64,000 bases of DNA from Pseudomonas sp. MYb60 (GTDB lineage Bacteria > Pseudomonadota > Gammaproteobacteria > Pseudomonadales > Pseudomonadaceae): positions 82,959 through 146,958 of the forward strand of contig NZ_PCOZ01000012.1 of the NCBI RefSeq assembly GCF_002979555.1, in the 5' to 3' direction. Below, piece after piece: positions 18,343 to 27,854 of the stretch (the first letter of the stretch is position 1; every line of letters begins with the position of its first letter). The position numbers and the translations under genes were made by a program. The notes beneath the pieces were generated by a model. The model saw only the letters and a list, made by a program, of their open reading frames with translations. It ran no database searches and was not told the DNA's origin.

Positions 18343-20694
18343 TTGAGTTTGCGATTAATGTACGCAGCCCTCCCACAGTTACTGCGCTGGGCCTTGGGGT
18401 TCGCCGTGTTGCTGATCGCGCTGCTGTGGCTCGCCGACCGCATCTGGCCGCTGCCATTGCCCCAGGATGATTTGGCCCGCGTGGTACTGGCCGAAGACGG
18501 CACGCCGCTGTGGCGCTTCGCCGATGCCGACGGCGTCTGGCGCTACCCGGTGCACACCCGCGAAGTCTCGCCGTATTACCTCGACGCACTGCTCACCTAC
18601 GAAGACCGCTGGTTCTTCCAGCACCCCGGCGTAAACCCGCTGGCGCTGGCGCGGGCGACCTGGCAGAACCTCAGCGGTGCGCGGGTGGTGTCGGGTGGCA
18701 GCACCCTGTCGATGCAGGTGGCGCGCTTGCTGGACCCGCATTCGCGCACGTTCCACGGCAAGTTGCGCCAGCTATGGCGCACGGCGCAGTTGGAGTGGCA
18801 CCTGTCCAAGGACGAAATCCTCAACCTCTACCTGAATCGCGCGCCGTTTGGCGGCACCTTGCAGGGTGTGGCGGCGGCCAGTTGGGCCTATCTCGGCAAG
18901 TCTCCGGCGCACCTGACCCACGCCGAAGCCGCCATGCTTGCGGTGTTGCCCCAGGCCCCGAGCCGACTGCGTCCGGACCGTCACCCGCAGCGTGCCCAAC
19001 AGTCTCGCGACAAAGTGCTGCGCCGGCTCGCCGAGTTCCAGGTGTGGCCGCAAGCGGCCGTCGATGAAGCCCTGGAAGAACCCCTGCTGCTGGCCCCGCG
19101 CCTGGAACCGAGCCTGGCGCCGTTGCTCGCCCGACGCCTGAACCGCGCCGACAGCCCGCCACTGATCCGCACCACCCTGGATGCCACCTTGCAACGCCGT
19201 CTCGAAGACTTGCTGTTGGGCTGGCGTGCGCGGTTGCCGGAGCACACCTCGGCCGCGATCCTGGTGGTGGAAGAGGAAACCATGGCCGTGCGCGCCTACC
19301 TCGGCTCGGTGGATATCAATGACGCCAAGCGCTTTGGCCATGTGGACATGATCAGCGCGCTACGCTCGCCGGGCTCGACCTTGAAACCTTTCCTCTATGG
19401 CATGGCCCTGGACGACGGGTTGATCCACTCCGAATCCCTGTTGCAGGACGTGCCCCGGCGCTATGGCGATTACCGGCCGGGCAACTTCTCCATGGGCTTT
19501 ACCGGTGCGGTACCGGCAAGTACAGCGCTGTCCAGCTCGTTGAACCTGCCGGCGGTGCAACTGCTGGAGGCGTATGGGCCCAAACGGTTTGCCGCGCAAA
19601 TGCGCATCGCCGGCGTGCCCCTGGCGCTGCCGGCGTTGGCCGAGCCGAACCTGGCGCTGATCCTCGGCGGCGCCGGCAGCCGACTTGAAGACTTGGTGAG
19701 CGGGTACAGTGCATTCGCGCGCGAGGGCAAAAGCGCGACGATTCGCTTGCAGCCCGACGATGTGCTGCGTGAACGCCCGCTGCTGTCCCCCGGTGCCGCC
19801 TGGATTGTGCGGCGCATCCTCAGCGGCCAGGCGCGCCCCGACCGTGATCCGCGTGCCGAGTTGGTGCAGCGCCCCGTGCTGGCCTGGAAAACCGGGACCA
19901 GCTACGGCTTTCGCGATGCCTGGGCGATTGGCGTGGGCCCGCGCTACTTGATCGGCGTATGGATCGGCCGCCCTGATGGCACGCCCGTGCCCGGCCAGTT
20001 CGGCCTGGCTTCGGCAGCGCCGCTGATGTTGCAGGTGCACGACGTCCTCACCAACCGCGACAGCCAGCGCGGCATCAGTGCGCGGGTGTTGCCGGTACCG
20101 GCCAATGTCGGCGTGGCCGCGATCTGTTGGCCGCTGGGCCAGCCCATGAGCCGCAGTGATCCCAATTGCCGCCGCCAACGCTTCGCCTGGACCTTGGACA
20201 ACACCACGCCGCCGACCTTGCAGGCTCTGGATCAGCCCTTGAGCGTGGGTCTGATGGAGAGCGTATGGGTCAATGCTGCGGGTTTGCGGGTCGACGCGCG
20301 CTGCCCCGGGGCGCAGGCGAAACATATCGCCCTGTGGCCGGCGCCGCTGGAGCCCTGGCTACCTCGGGCCGAACGCCGTGAGGCGCGTATCCCGGTGGCG
20401 GATCCGGAGTGTCCGCCGCCGGTGTTGGCGGCCTCGTCACCCTTGTCGATTGTCGGTGTGCGCGAAGGTGATCAACTGCGGCTGCCCGCTGCCAGCCAGC
20501 AGGCGCTGCGCCTGAAACTGTCTGCGTTGGGCGGCAGTGGGCGGCGCTGGTGGTTCCTCAACGGGGCGCCGTTGGGGGACAGTGGCAACCAGGACTTCAT
20601 CAACGCCAGCTTCGAGCGGTTGGGGCGGTATCAGTTGAGTGTGCTCGATGAAGCCGGGCAAACAGCCAGGCTTGAGTTCAGTGTCGTCGACTAA
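18343..20694 (+). CDS. pbpC: Penicillin-binding protein 1C
   Basis: Bifunctional peptidoglycan glycosyltransferase/transpeptidase anchored in the inner membrane. One N-terminal membrane helix (about 13-31) is followed by a GT51 glycosyltransferase domain with YEDRWFFQHPGVNPLALARA and GGSTLSMQVARLL. The transpeptidase has SxxK at S345-K348 (GSTLK), SSSLNLPA, and KTGTS at about 516. The C-terminus carries the PBP1C-specific beta domain. 783 residues (E. coli PbpC 770). Start: TTG at 18343 has AGAGG about 9 bases upstream; ATG at 18358 is the alternative but has no good ribosome site. It pairs functionally with the upstream alpha-2-macroglobulin. Confidence 0.93.
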   Translation: MSLRLMYAALPQLLRWALGFAVLLIALLWLADRIWPLPLPQDDLARVVLAEDGTPLWRFADADGVWRYPVHTREVSPYYLDALLTYEDRWFFQHPGVNPLALARATWQNLSGARVVSGGSTLSMQVARLLDPHSRTFHGKLRQLWRTAQLEWHLSKDEILNLYLNRAPFGGTLQGVAAASWAYLGKSPAHLTHAEAAMLAVLPQAPSRLRPDRHPQRAQQSRDKVLRRLAEFQVWPQAAVDEALEEPLLLAPRLEPSLAPLLARRLNRADSPPLIRTTLDATLQRRLEDLLLGWRARLPEHTSAAILVVEEETMAVRAYLGSVDINDAKRFGHVDMISALRSPGSTLKPFLYGMALDDGLIHSESLLQDVPRRYGDYRPGNFSMGFTGAVPASTALSSSLNLPAVQLLEAYGPKRFAAQMRIAGVPLALPALAEPNLALILGGAGSRLEDLVSGYSAFAREGKSATIRLQPDDVLRERPLLSPGAAWIVRRILSGQARPDRDPRAELVQRPVLAWKTGTSYGFRDAWAIGVGPRYLIGVWIGRPDGTPVPGQFGLASAAPLMLQVHDVLTNRDSQRGISARVLPVPANVGVAAICWPLGQPMSRSDPNCRRQRFAWTLDNTTPPTLQALDQPLSVGLMESVWVNAAGLRVDARCPGAQAKHIALWPAPLEPWLPRAERREARIPVADPECPPPVLAASSPLSIVGVREGDQLRLPAASQQALRLKLSALGGSGRRWWFLNGAPLGDSGNQDFINASFERLGRYQLSVLDEAGQTARLEFSVVD

Positions 20695-20775
20695 ATCGCC
20701 TTCGCGGGCACACCGGAGATTCGCTTGCCTTAAAGGCCGATCCCCTTGAAGCTACACACCTTCAGGAGCCCCCGC

Positions 20776-21084
20776 ATGAACCTCGAACACCTCACCGAAC
20801 GCCTGCACCGCATCCGCGATAACAACGACTGGAAGCCGTTCCATAGCCCGAAAAACCTGGCCATGGCCGCCAGCGTGGAAATGGCCGAGCTGGTGGAAAT
20901 CTTCCAATGGCTCAGCGAAGACCAATCGCGCCAGTTGCCAGCCGATAAGCTCGCCCACGCCGGGCAGGAAGTTGGCGATGTCGTGTTGTACCTGCTGCTG
21001 TTGTGCAGTGAGTTGGGGCTGGACATGAATGAGGTGGTGCGCGCCAAACTGGCCGACAGCGAACGGCGGTTCGCCCATGAGTGA
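20776..21084 (+). CDS. MazG-like nucleotide pyrophosphohydrolase
   Basis: 102-residue all-alpha NTP pyrophosphatase of the MazG/dCTPase group, which usually removes non-canonical or surplus dNTPs. Metal-binding motifs: EMAELVE in helix 2 (ExxE pattern) and QEVGDVVLYLLLL in helix 3 (ExxD). Also LVEIFQWLSE, typical of the RS21-C6-like branch. AGGAG lies 8 bases before the ATG at 20776. It overlaps the next gene (cmoM) by 8 bp, so the two are translationally coupled. The specific substrate is unknown. Confidence 0.88.
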   Translation: MNLEHLTERLHRIRDNNDWKPFHSPKNLAMAASVEMAELVEIFQWLSEDQSRQLPADKLAHAGQEVGDVVLYLLLLCSELGLDMNEVVRAKLADSERRFAHE

Positions 21085-21826
21085 CCGTCATTTCGACCAA
21101 TTGGCCACGCGTTTTGCCGAGAAAATCTACGGCGGTGCCAAGGGCGCGATTCGCCTGGCGGTGCTTCAGGCCGACCTGACCGAAGCCTTGCCCACGCGCC
21201 CACTGCGGGTGCTGGATATCGGTGCCGGGTTGGGCCACATGTCGCTGTGGCTGGCCGAGCAGGGCCACGACGTGACGCTGGCCGAACCGGCCGAGCCGAT
21301 GCTCGACGGCGCCCGCCAGCGCTTCGCCGACGCAGGTCAGACAGCGACCTTCATTCACGCCCCCTGGCAAGACCTGCCCGGCCAGCTCACCGAACCCTAC
21401 GACCTGGTGCTCTGCCATGCCGTGCTGGAATGGCTGGCCGAACCCCATGCGATCCTCCCGGTGCTGCACCAGCTCACGCTGCCCGGCGGTTGGTTATCCC
21501 TGGCGTTCTACAACCGCGATGCGCTGATTTATCGCAATCTGCTCAAGGGCCATTTCCGCAAGATGCGCAAAAATGACATGGCGGGCGAAAAACAGAGCCT
21601 CACCCCTCAGCAGCCGCTTGACCCGCGTGAATTGGCGGCGCAACTCGCGGGGCTCTGGCAGGTCCAAAGCCAAAGCGGGGTGCGGGTGTTCCACGATTAC
21701 ATGCCGGTGGAGTTCCAGGCCCGCGCTGATCTACAGGACCTTTTGGAGATGGAGCTCGCTCACCGTCGTCACCCAAGCTTTGCCGGACTTGGGCGTTATT
21801 TGCACTGGGTCTGCCGTCCGGTATAG
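21077..21826 (+). CDS. cmoM: tRNA 5-carboxymethoxyuridine methyltransferase (CmoM/SmtA)
   Basis: S-adenosylmethionine-dependent methyltransferase of 249 residues. Motif I is VLDIGAGLGHMSLWLAE; LCHAVLEWLAEPH and FYNRDAL follow, and the C-terminal GVRVFHDYMP and LGRYLHWV runs match what I know of E. coli CmoM. In that enzyme the product converts cmo5U34 to its methyl ester in wobble-decoding tRNAs. The start at 21077 (MSDRHFDQLATRFAEKIYGG) resembles the CmoM N-terminus and overlaps the MazG-like gene. Confidence 0.88.
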   Translation: MSDRHFDQLATRFAEKIYGGAKGAIRLAVLQADLTEALPTRPLRVLDIGAGLGHMSLWLAEQGHDVTLAEPAEPMLDGARQRFADAGQTATFIHAPWQDLPGQLTEPYDLVLCHAVLEWLAEPHAILPVLHQLTLPGGWLSLAFYNRDALIYRNLLKGHFRKMRKNDMAGEKQSLTPQQPLDPRELAAQLAGLWQVQSQSGVRVFHDYMPVEFQARADLQDLLEMELAHRRHPSFAGLGRYLHWVCRPV

Positions 21827-21850
21827 GCGGCCCAGTCTGCGGAGGTCGAA

Positions 21851-22453
21851 ATGCGTCGTCTCTGTTTGGTGTTGTTCTCCCTGGGGTTGGCGGCCTGTTC
21901 CAGCCCCAATCCCTACGTGGCCGCTTCGGCCCCGATCCCCGCGGCCCCGCCCCAGGCGGCCAGGACCTTCGATGCCAGCGCCTATCCGGCGCCCGTGCGT
22001 GACTACGGTGCCTACCGCAATTGGGCCTGGCGCAACGGCCAGTTGCCGGCGGGTACGGCCTGGGCGGATTCGGCGCAGATTGCCGAAGCCGTCAGCGGCG
22101 CTCTCGACCAGCGCGGCTTGCGCCCTTTGCATGACAAGCGTCCCGCCGATCTGTTTGTGAGCGCCGATGTCCGCCTGGAGAAGCGCCTCAGGCAGGTCCA
22201 GGACGACTACGGCTACGGCTATGGCGGCTATAACCGCTATGGCAATGGCTACGGCATGTACAACTCGGTGCCGATCGTGCGCACCTATGAAGTCCAGGTT
22301 GTGGTGGTTCGCGTCGACCTGTTCGATGCGCGCACCGGTCAGCCGGTCTGGAGTGCCAGTGCGGAAACCGGCAGCAAAGGCAGCCAGAGCGAACGCGGCG
22401 ACGCCCTGCGCCAGGCCGTGCAGAAGGCGATGACGGCGTATCCTCCCAGTTAA
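21851..22453 (+). CDS. DUF4136 lipoprotein (first of a tandem pair)
   Basis: 200-residue lipoprotein. The signal peptide MRRLCLVLFSLGLAAC ends in a lipobox, and the mature part is a DUF4136 domain of unknown function. Typical elements are RDYGAYRNWAWRNG, AVSGALDQRGLRPL and VDLFDARTGQPVWSA. A Gly/Tyr-rich insert (about 118-137, many YG pairs) is absent from the second copy. About 45 bp separates it from its paralogue at 22498. The location, outer membrane or periplasmic, is inferred from the lipobox. Confidence 0.85.
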   Translation: MRRLCLVLFSLGLAACSSPNPYVAASAPIPAAPPQAARTFDASAYPAPVRDYGAYRNWAWRNGQLPAGTAWADSAQIAEAVSGALDQRGLRPLHDKRPADLFVSADVRLEKRLRQVQDDYGYGYGGYNRYGNGYGMYNSVPIVRTYEVQVVVVRVDLFDARTGQPVWSASAETGSKGSQSERGDALRQAVQKAMTAYPPS

Positions 22454-22497
22454 CCGCTATTCTCATTTCAAGCGCCGTGCGCTTTTGGAGAACCATC

Positions 22498-23055
22498 ATG
22501 TTTCGTCGTATCGCTACGCTCGCTGTTGTGATGTTGCTGGGCGGTTGCCAGACCAATCAGGTCAACCACGACTTTGACGCCAGTCGGGATTTCGGCGCCT
22601 ACCGCAGTTGGGCCTGGAAAGACCCGGCCCTGCAATACCGCCCGGATGATCCTCGCATCAAGAGCGACCTCACCGAACAACGCATCCGCCAGGCCGTCAG
22701 CGATCAACTCGACCAACGCGGCCTGCGCCCGGCAGCGGCGGGGACCAAGGCTGACCTGAATGTACAGGCCTACCTGATCGTCGAGGACCGCCAGCAACAA
22801 GTCACCACCAACTACGGCGGCGCCTGGGGCGGCCCGTGGAATGGCTATTGGGGCGGGCCGATGTACAACGAAACCCGCAACATCACCTACAAGGTGGCGA
22901 CCATCCAGATCGACCTGCTCGACGGCAAGGACGGCAAACTGGTGTGGCGTGGCAGTGATGAGCAGATGATGAGCAGTACGCCGAACCCGCAGGATCGCAG
23001 CAGTGCGATTCGCAACACGGTGAATCACATTCTCTCGACCTACCCGCCGCGCTGA
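22498..23055 (+). CDS. DUF4136 lipoprotein (second of a tandem pair)
   Basis: 185 residues. MFRRIATLAVVMLLGGC is a signal peptide with lipobox, followed by a DUF4136 domain. Shared with the upstream paralogue: FGAYRSWAWKDP, QAVSDQLDQRGLRPA, IDLLDGKDGKLVWRG. A Gly/Trp-rich segment (GGAWGGPWNGYWGGP) replaces the YG-rich insert of the first copy. ATG at 22498 with TGGAGA upstream is preferred to the TTG 21 bases earlier. Function unknown; probably one operon with its neighbour. Confidence 0.85.
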   Translation: MFRRIATLAVVMLLGGCQTNQVNHDFDASRDFGAYRSWAWKDPALQYRPDDPRIKSDLTEQRIRQAVSDQLDQRGLRPAAAGTKADLNVQAYLIVEDRQQQVTTNYGGAWGGPWNGYWGGPMYNETRNITYKVATIQIDLLDGKDGKLVWRGSDEQMMSSTPNPQDRSSAIRNTVNHILSTYPPR

Positions 23056-23058
23056 ATA

Positions 23059-23087
23059 GTGTGGGAGGGGCTAGCCTCCTCCCCCCA
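23059..23087. repeat. Degenerate copy of the GTGGGAG palindrome
   Basis: GTGTGGGAGGGGCTAGCCTC then CTCCCCCCA: a worn-down member of the same family directly after the second DUF4136 stop. It may act as terminator before tadG. Confidence 0.55.
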
Positions 23088-23181
23088 TTGATCCTGCTCC
23101 AGACACAAAAATCCTGTCGGTCTCCTAGCCTTGTCTACACTCCAATTCAACTACGGAGAGTAAGCGCTAAAGGAGTGCTCG

Positions 23182-25125
23182 ATGTCTCCCCGACTTCGTT
23201 CCAGGCAAGGTGGTGCGATTGGCTTGATGGCGGCGGCAACCCTGGCGGTGGCGCTGGTTTTCATGTTGCTGGCCGTCGACAGCGGTCGCCTGTACCTCGA
23301 GAAGCGCAAACTGCAGTCCATCGCCGACTCCGCTGCGCTGGAAGCCGCCACCCGCGGCGGCCTCTGTTCACCTACCACCACCGCCAACGATTACGCCAAG
23401 CAGAACGCTACCCGCAATGGCTTTACCGTGGTCGCCGGAGACGCGAGCCGTGGGTTGGCCGTGACCTGTGGCACCCTGGCCACCAATGCCAGCAATATCC
23501 GCGTGTTCACCGCCGATGCCAGCAAGAACGACGCCGTGCGCGTGATCGCTTCCCGCAGTGTGGTCACCGGTATTGCCAGCGGCCTGTGGAACCTGTTCTC
23601 CGGCAATGCGGTTACCACCCAGACCAACCTCACCGCGACCGCGGTCGCGGCGTTCGCCCCGCCGGTGGCGCAGTTGACGATCCGCAGCACGCTGGTCAAC
23701 GTCGACTCGAGCAAATCTGCGTTGCTCAACGCCACCCTTGGCGGTTTTCTGGGCGGCAGCCTGTCGATTTCAGCGGCTGGGTACACGGGGTTGGCCAGCG
23801 CGAACGTCAACCTGCTCAATTACCTCGACCAGTTGGCCGTGCAGTTGAACGTCCAGGCCGGTGACTACGATGCCTTGCTGAAAACCGCCGTCTCCGCCAA
23901 CCAGTTGATTGACGCCTCGGTCAAGGTGCTGCAAAAAAACAGCCCGGCACTCACTGCTGTCATCAATGACACCCTGGCGATAAAGGCCATTGCGCCGGAC
24001 ACCAAGGTATTGACCGTGGGCGATCTGCTGAAGATCGCCACCGGTACGCCCGCCGCAGCGCTGAATACCGATGTGCAGTTGTTTGGCCTGCTGCAAGGCG
24101 TGGCGCAACTGTCGAGCAGCAAGAACGCAGTGGGCGCGGCGGTGCAGGTCAATCTCCTGGGGCTGGGCAGCGTGTCGATCCAGTCCAAGGTGATGGAAGC
24201 CCCGCAGTTGTCGGCGATTGGCAACCCATATAAAGCCAAGGTCGGGTTTACCAAAACGCCCAAGGTCGATCAGATTTTCGTGCGCACGGCCCAGGTCAGG
24301 ACCTTGATATCCATCGACCTGCCGGTGTTGAACACCGTCTCGGCACTGGCCTCTGCGGTCACCAGCATTACCACGCCGGTGACCGGGATCGTCAGCAACC
24401 TGTTGAACCTGAACCTGGGCGGGGTGATCAACTCGGTATTGTGCGTGGTGGCCTGCGACACCACCGATATCCAGCTTGCGAGCAGCCTGGACATCCTGAT
24501 CGAAGCGGGTGGTGCGCAAAGCTATGTGAGCGATTTCACCTGCGCCAGCACCGCGACGAAATCCCTGACCGCGCAAACCACCACCAGCCTGGCCACGCTG
24601 ACGGTCGGTGACATTGACCCGTCGACGGCATTTTCCTCGTCGGCTCCCGTGGCCGTGCAGCCCATGCGCCTGCTCGACATCGGCTCCAGGCACTGCGTGC
24701 TGCTGGTCGTTTGCGGGACGCGCCAAGCCAACAAGGGCGGCGGCCTGCTGTTGAAGGCCCAATCGAGCATCGGCTCGACCTCCGGCGCGATGTACTACAT
24801 GCCGGTGGCGGAAATGAACCTGGCACCCACCTACCAGACTTTGGGCTCAACCAATCTGGTGTCGAGCCTGAGCGGCACCCTCACCGGCCTTCAAGTCACC
24901 TACGCGCCGCCCAGCGGTTCGGTGTCCAGCGGTGCGCTGGCCGGTGTAGCAGGCCTGCTGACGTCGATCACCAACACATTGGTGGGCGCGATCCAGAGCC
25001 TGCTGTCACCCATCCTCGACCCGATCCTGAATACGCTGTTCAAAGCCTTGGGCATCACCCTCGGCGGCGCTGAAGTCGGGGCCAACCTCAGTTGTCACAT
25101 GGGGCGTGCCTATCTGGTGATCTAA
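23182..25125 (+). CDS. tadG: Flp pilus assembly protein TadG
   Basis: 647-residue pseudopilin-like protein of the type IVb Flp/Tad pilus. The N-terminus RQGGAIGLMAAATLAVALVF (about 9-30) is a short basic stretch followed by a single membrane helix. The TadE/G signature DSGRLYLEKRKLQSIADSAALEAA comes next, then a long Ala/Ser/Thr/Leu-rich periplasmic domain. AAAGGAG precedes the ATG. In P. aeruginosa tadG lies beside pprB; here it lies on the far side of pprA and is convergent with it, overlapping by 4 bp at the 3' ends. Confidence 0.85.
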   Translation: MSPRLRSRQGGAIGLMAAATLAVALVFMLLAVDSGRLYLEKRKLQSIADSAALEAATRGGLCSPTTTANDYAKQNATRNGFTVVAGDASRGLAVTCGTLATNASNIRVFTADASKNDAVRVIASRSVVTGIASGLWNLFSGNAVTTQTNLTATAVAAFAPPVAQLTIRSTLVNVDSSKSALLNATLGGFLGGSLSISAAGYTGLASANVNLLNYLDQLAVQLNVQAGDYDALLKTAVSANQLIDASVKVLQKNSPALTAVINDTLAIKAIAPDTKVLTVGDLLKIATGTPAAALNTDVQLFGLLQGVAQLSSSKNAVGAAVQVNLLGLGSVSIQSKVMEAPQLSAIGNPYKAKVGFTKTPKVDQIFVRTAQVRTLISIDLPVLNTVSALASAVTSITTPVTGIVSNLLNLNLGGVINSVLCVVACDTTDIQLASSLDILIEAGGAQSYVSDFTCASTATKSLTAQTTTSLATLTVGDIDPSTAFSSSAPVAVQPMRLLDIGSRHCVLLVVCGTRQANKGGGLLLKAQSSIGSTSGAMYYMPVAEMNLAPTYQTLGSTNLVSSLSGTLTGLQVTYAPPSGSVSSGALAGVAGLLTSITNTLVGAIQSLLSPILDPILNTLFKALGITLGGAEVGANLSCHMGRAYLVI

Positions 25126-27854
25126 AGCACCGGCAGTTCCACGCAGAACCGTGCGCCGTGCTCGCCATTGACCACGCTCAAGCGTCCGCCCATGTTCTCC
25201 ACAATGCCGTAGCTCACCGACAACCCGAGCCCGGTGCCCACGCCGATAGGCTTGGTGGTGAAAAACGGTTCGAAAATCCGCTCCAGCAGGCGCGGGTCGA
25301 TGCCGCCACCGTTGTCCTCCACGAGGATGCGCACATGACGGCTGTCATGTTCACAGTGCAGGGCGATCCAGGGTTGGAAGTCCGGGTGTTTCTCCTTTTT
25401 GCTCAACAACGCATCGCGGGCATTGACCATCAGGTTGATCAGCACCTGTTCCAGTTGATCGACGTAGCCTTTGACCTGCACCGCGAAGGCCGGTGGAGTG
25501 ACGAGCACTTCCACGCCTTTGCCGCGCAAGCCTTCGCTGAGCAGTGACAGCGAGCCCTCCACGGCCTGGGCCGGGTCGAAGGGCTTTTGTTCGATTTCCG
25601 AACGGCGGCCAAACACACGCATATGGTCCACCACCCGTGCCGCGCGCTGCACCTGGTTGTCGATGCGCTGGAGTTTTTCGGTGAGGTACTCCACTTGCAC
25701 GTCGCCGTTGCTCAGGCGCTTGAGCACGTTGACGATGGCCATGCGCATTACGTTCAGCGGTTGGTTGATCTCGTGGGCCAGGCCCGTGGCCATTTCGCCC
25801 AGGGTGGCCATCTTGGCACTCTGGGTCAGTTGCTGTTGGGAGCGGCGCACCTCGGTGTTATCGCGGCCCACGGCCTGAACTTCCACCAGCGCACCTTGTT
25901 CATCGAACACGCCACGGTCCGACCACACCCACCAGGCATGCTCACGGCCCGGCAGCTCCAGGCTGATTTCGGCGGTGCTCACCGGGAATTCCGGGCTCAG
26001 TTGACTGATGCGTTGCACGAAGGCCTGGCGCTGGTCGTCCGACAGCCACTGGCCGAGATTCAGCCCCGGTAGTTCGCTGGGCACGCATTCCAGGTAGTTG
26101 GCCAGCGGCGTGTTGCCGAAGGTCAGCGTGAGGTCGGGGCGGTAGCGGCAGATCATCGCCGGGGAGTCTTCCACCAGGATGCGATAGCGCTCTTCGCTTT
26201 GCTTGACGTGCTCGGCGGCCAGGGTCGCCTCGGTCACGTCCAGCCACAGGCCGACAGCTTCCACCGGCAGGCCGAGGTCGTCGCGCAACAGCTTGGCTTC
26301 ATCCAGCAGCCAGTGGTAGCCGCCCTGTTTATCGCGCACGCGGTAGCGGCTGCGAGCAGTGCCTTCGCGCAGCAACTGGCGGGTGCGTTCGAAGTACAGG
26401 TCGCGGTCGTCGGGATGGATCAGTGCGGCCAGGTTGTCGTGGTTGCACTCGGCGAGGGTCCAGCCCAGCAGCGGCAGCAGGCTGTCGCTGAAGAAGGCCG
26501 GATGCAGGGCGCCGCTGACGTAGCGTTGCACGTAGATCACGGCCGGGGCGCTGGCGATCAGGTTGTCCAGCCGCGCGTGAGCGGCGGCGGCTTGCACTTG
26601 CTGGTTCTTGATGTCGCTGATGTCGAGCATGAAACCGACCCAGCGGCGGTGGTCGCCGGCACCCAGCACCTGGCCCTGGACGCGGTACCAGATGGGGTTC
26701 GGCTCGGCGTCGCTGGGGTGCAGGCGCACGCTGGTCAGCAAGGGTTTGCCCAAGGTGTGCAGGTCTTGCAGGCGGCTGTCGAGTTCCTGGCGGTCGGCGG
26801 GGTGGATCACGTCCAGCCAACGGCCGAGGGCTTGCTTGGGCGTGGCTTCCGCCTGACCCAGGCTGCGCAGCAGTTGCGGGGCGAGTTGGATTTCCTGGGT
26901 GGCGGGCAGCAGCTCCCACCAGCCGGTTCCGAGCAGGCCTTGCAGGGCGTCGACACGTTCCAGTTGCTGCTGATGGCGCTGCTCGCGCAGGCGGCCGAGC
27001 AGAGGGTCCGCGAGGGCGGCGGTGAGGGTGAGCCAGTCCCGGTCGCTGGTGTGCTGCTGTCCGGTGAAGAAGCCGCAGAGCAGCCAGGCGGCGATGCCCT
27101 GGCTATCGCGGTAGGGGACGAGGAATCCATCGGCATTGCCAAACAAGCTGTGCAGGCGCAGGTTTTCACTGCCGCCCTTGGTGATGTCCAGGGTCAGCGG
27201 TGCATTGCCATTGGCGCTGTCCAGGCAGGTGCCGAGGCGCTGACCGGTTTGCCACAGGGCCGGGGCATCATGGGCGCTGTACTGGCCGTAGATGCGCCAG
27301 TCCTGATGCTCTTCGTCCAGCAGGGCGAGTGCGACGCAGGGCACGCGCCAGTGCTGGGAGAGAATGCGCAGGTGTTCGTTGAACACCTCGGGCAGGCGGC
27401 TCAGGCTGCAGACACGCAACTGCTCGCTCATCTGGCTGGCCAGGCGGTGATGCTGTTCGCGGTGCTGGCTCAATTGGCGGCCGGCGAGCAGGTCGCTGAT
27501 GTCCAGCAGGCGCAGGGTCCAGCCGTCGCCCTGGCGCTCCACCCATCCGCGGGTGTGCAGGACCTGGCCAGCGGGGCCCTGGAAGTCCAGGTCAAGGCTG
27601 TGTCGTTGCCAATCGGCGGGGCTGCCTTCGATACTCAGCGCACTGTCGGCGCTCAACAGGTCACGCAGCAACACGCCGGCGTGGCCCAGGTTGCGGGCGG
27701 CCAACAGCATGCGCAGGGCGCCGCTGACATTCAGGACGTGACCCTGGTGGTCCAACAGCACGTAGAGGCCATTGCCGGGCGCGGCGGACGCTTCGAGGGG
27801 CAGGGCGTGGGTACGACCGAGCAGGCGTCCGAACAGATTATCCCCCGCCGTCAA
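25122..27854 (-). CDS. pprA: PAS-domain sensor histidine kinase PprA
   Basis: 910-residue hybrid-lacking sensor kinase and presumed partner of PprB. An N-terminal PAS-like region (about 25-125) and a GAF-like segment (about 160-290) are followed by at least three PAS/PAC modules, such as the one ending WLLDEAKLLRDDLGLPVEAV. The kinase core has an H-box (GLAHEINQPLNVMRM, H694), N-box NLMVNARDALL, VEDNGGGIDPRLLERIFEPF and GTGLGLSVSYGIVENMGG. No transmembrane segment is evident, so a cytoplasmic sensor is likely. Its start overlaps the tadE/F-like stop by 4 bp (co-transcribed). In P. aeruginosa PprAB controls Flp, CupE and other adhesion factors. Confidence 0.88.
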   Translation of the reverse strand: MTAGDNLFGRLLGRTHALPLEASAAPGNGLYVLLDHQGHVLNVSGALRMLLAARNLGHAGVLLRDLLSADSALSIEGSPADWQRHSLDLDFQGPAGQVLHTRGWVERQGDGWTLRLLDISDLLAGRQLSQHREQHHRLASQMSEQLRVCSLSRLPEVFNEHLRILSQHWRVPCVALALLDEEHQDWRIYGQYSAHDAPALWQTGQRLGTCLDSANGNAPLTLDITKGGSENLRLHSLFGNADGFLVPYRDSQGIAAWLLCGFFTGQQHTSDRDWLTLTAALADPLLGRLREQRHQQQLERVDALQGLLGTGWWELLPATQEIQLAPQLLRSLGQAEATPKQALGRWLDVIHPADRQELDSRLQDLHTLGKPLLTSVRLHPSDAEPNPIWYRVQGQVLGAGDHRRWVGFMLDISDIKNQQVQAAAAHARLDNLIASAPAVIYVQRYVSGALHPAFFSDSLLPLLGWTLAECNHDNLAALIHPDDRDLYFERTRQLLREGTARSRYRVRDKQGGYHWLLDEAKLLRDDLGLPVEAVGLWLDVTEATLAAEHVKQSEERYRILVEDSPAMICRYRPDLTLTFGNTPLANYLECVPSELPGLNLGQWLSDDQRQAFVQRISQLSPEFPVSTAEISLELPGREHAWWVWSDRGVFDEQGALVEVQAVGRDNTEVRRSQQQLTQSAKMATLGEMATGLAHEINQPLNVMRMAIVNVLKRLSNGDVQVEYLTEKLQRIDNQVQRAARVVDHMRVFGRRSEIEQKPFDPAQAVEGSLSLLSEGLRGKGVEVLVTPPAFAVQVKGYVDQLEQVLINLMVNARDALLSKKEKHPDFQPWIALHCEHDSRHVRILVEDNGGGIDPRLLERIFEPFFTTKPIGVGTGLGLSVSYGIVENMGGRLSVVNGEHGARFCVELPVL

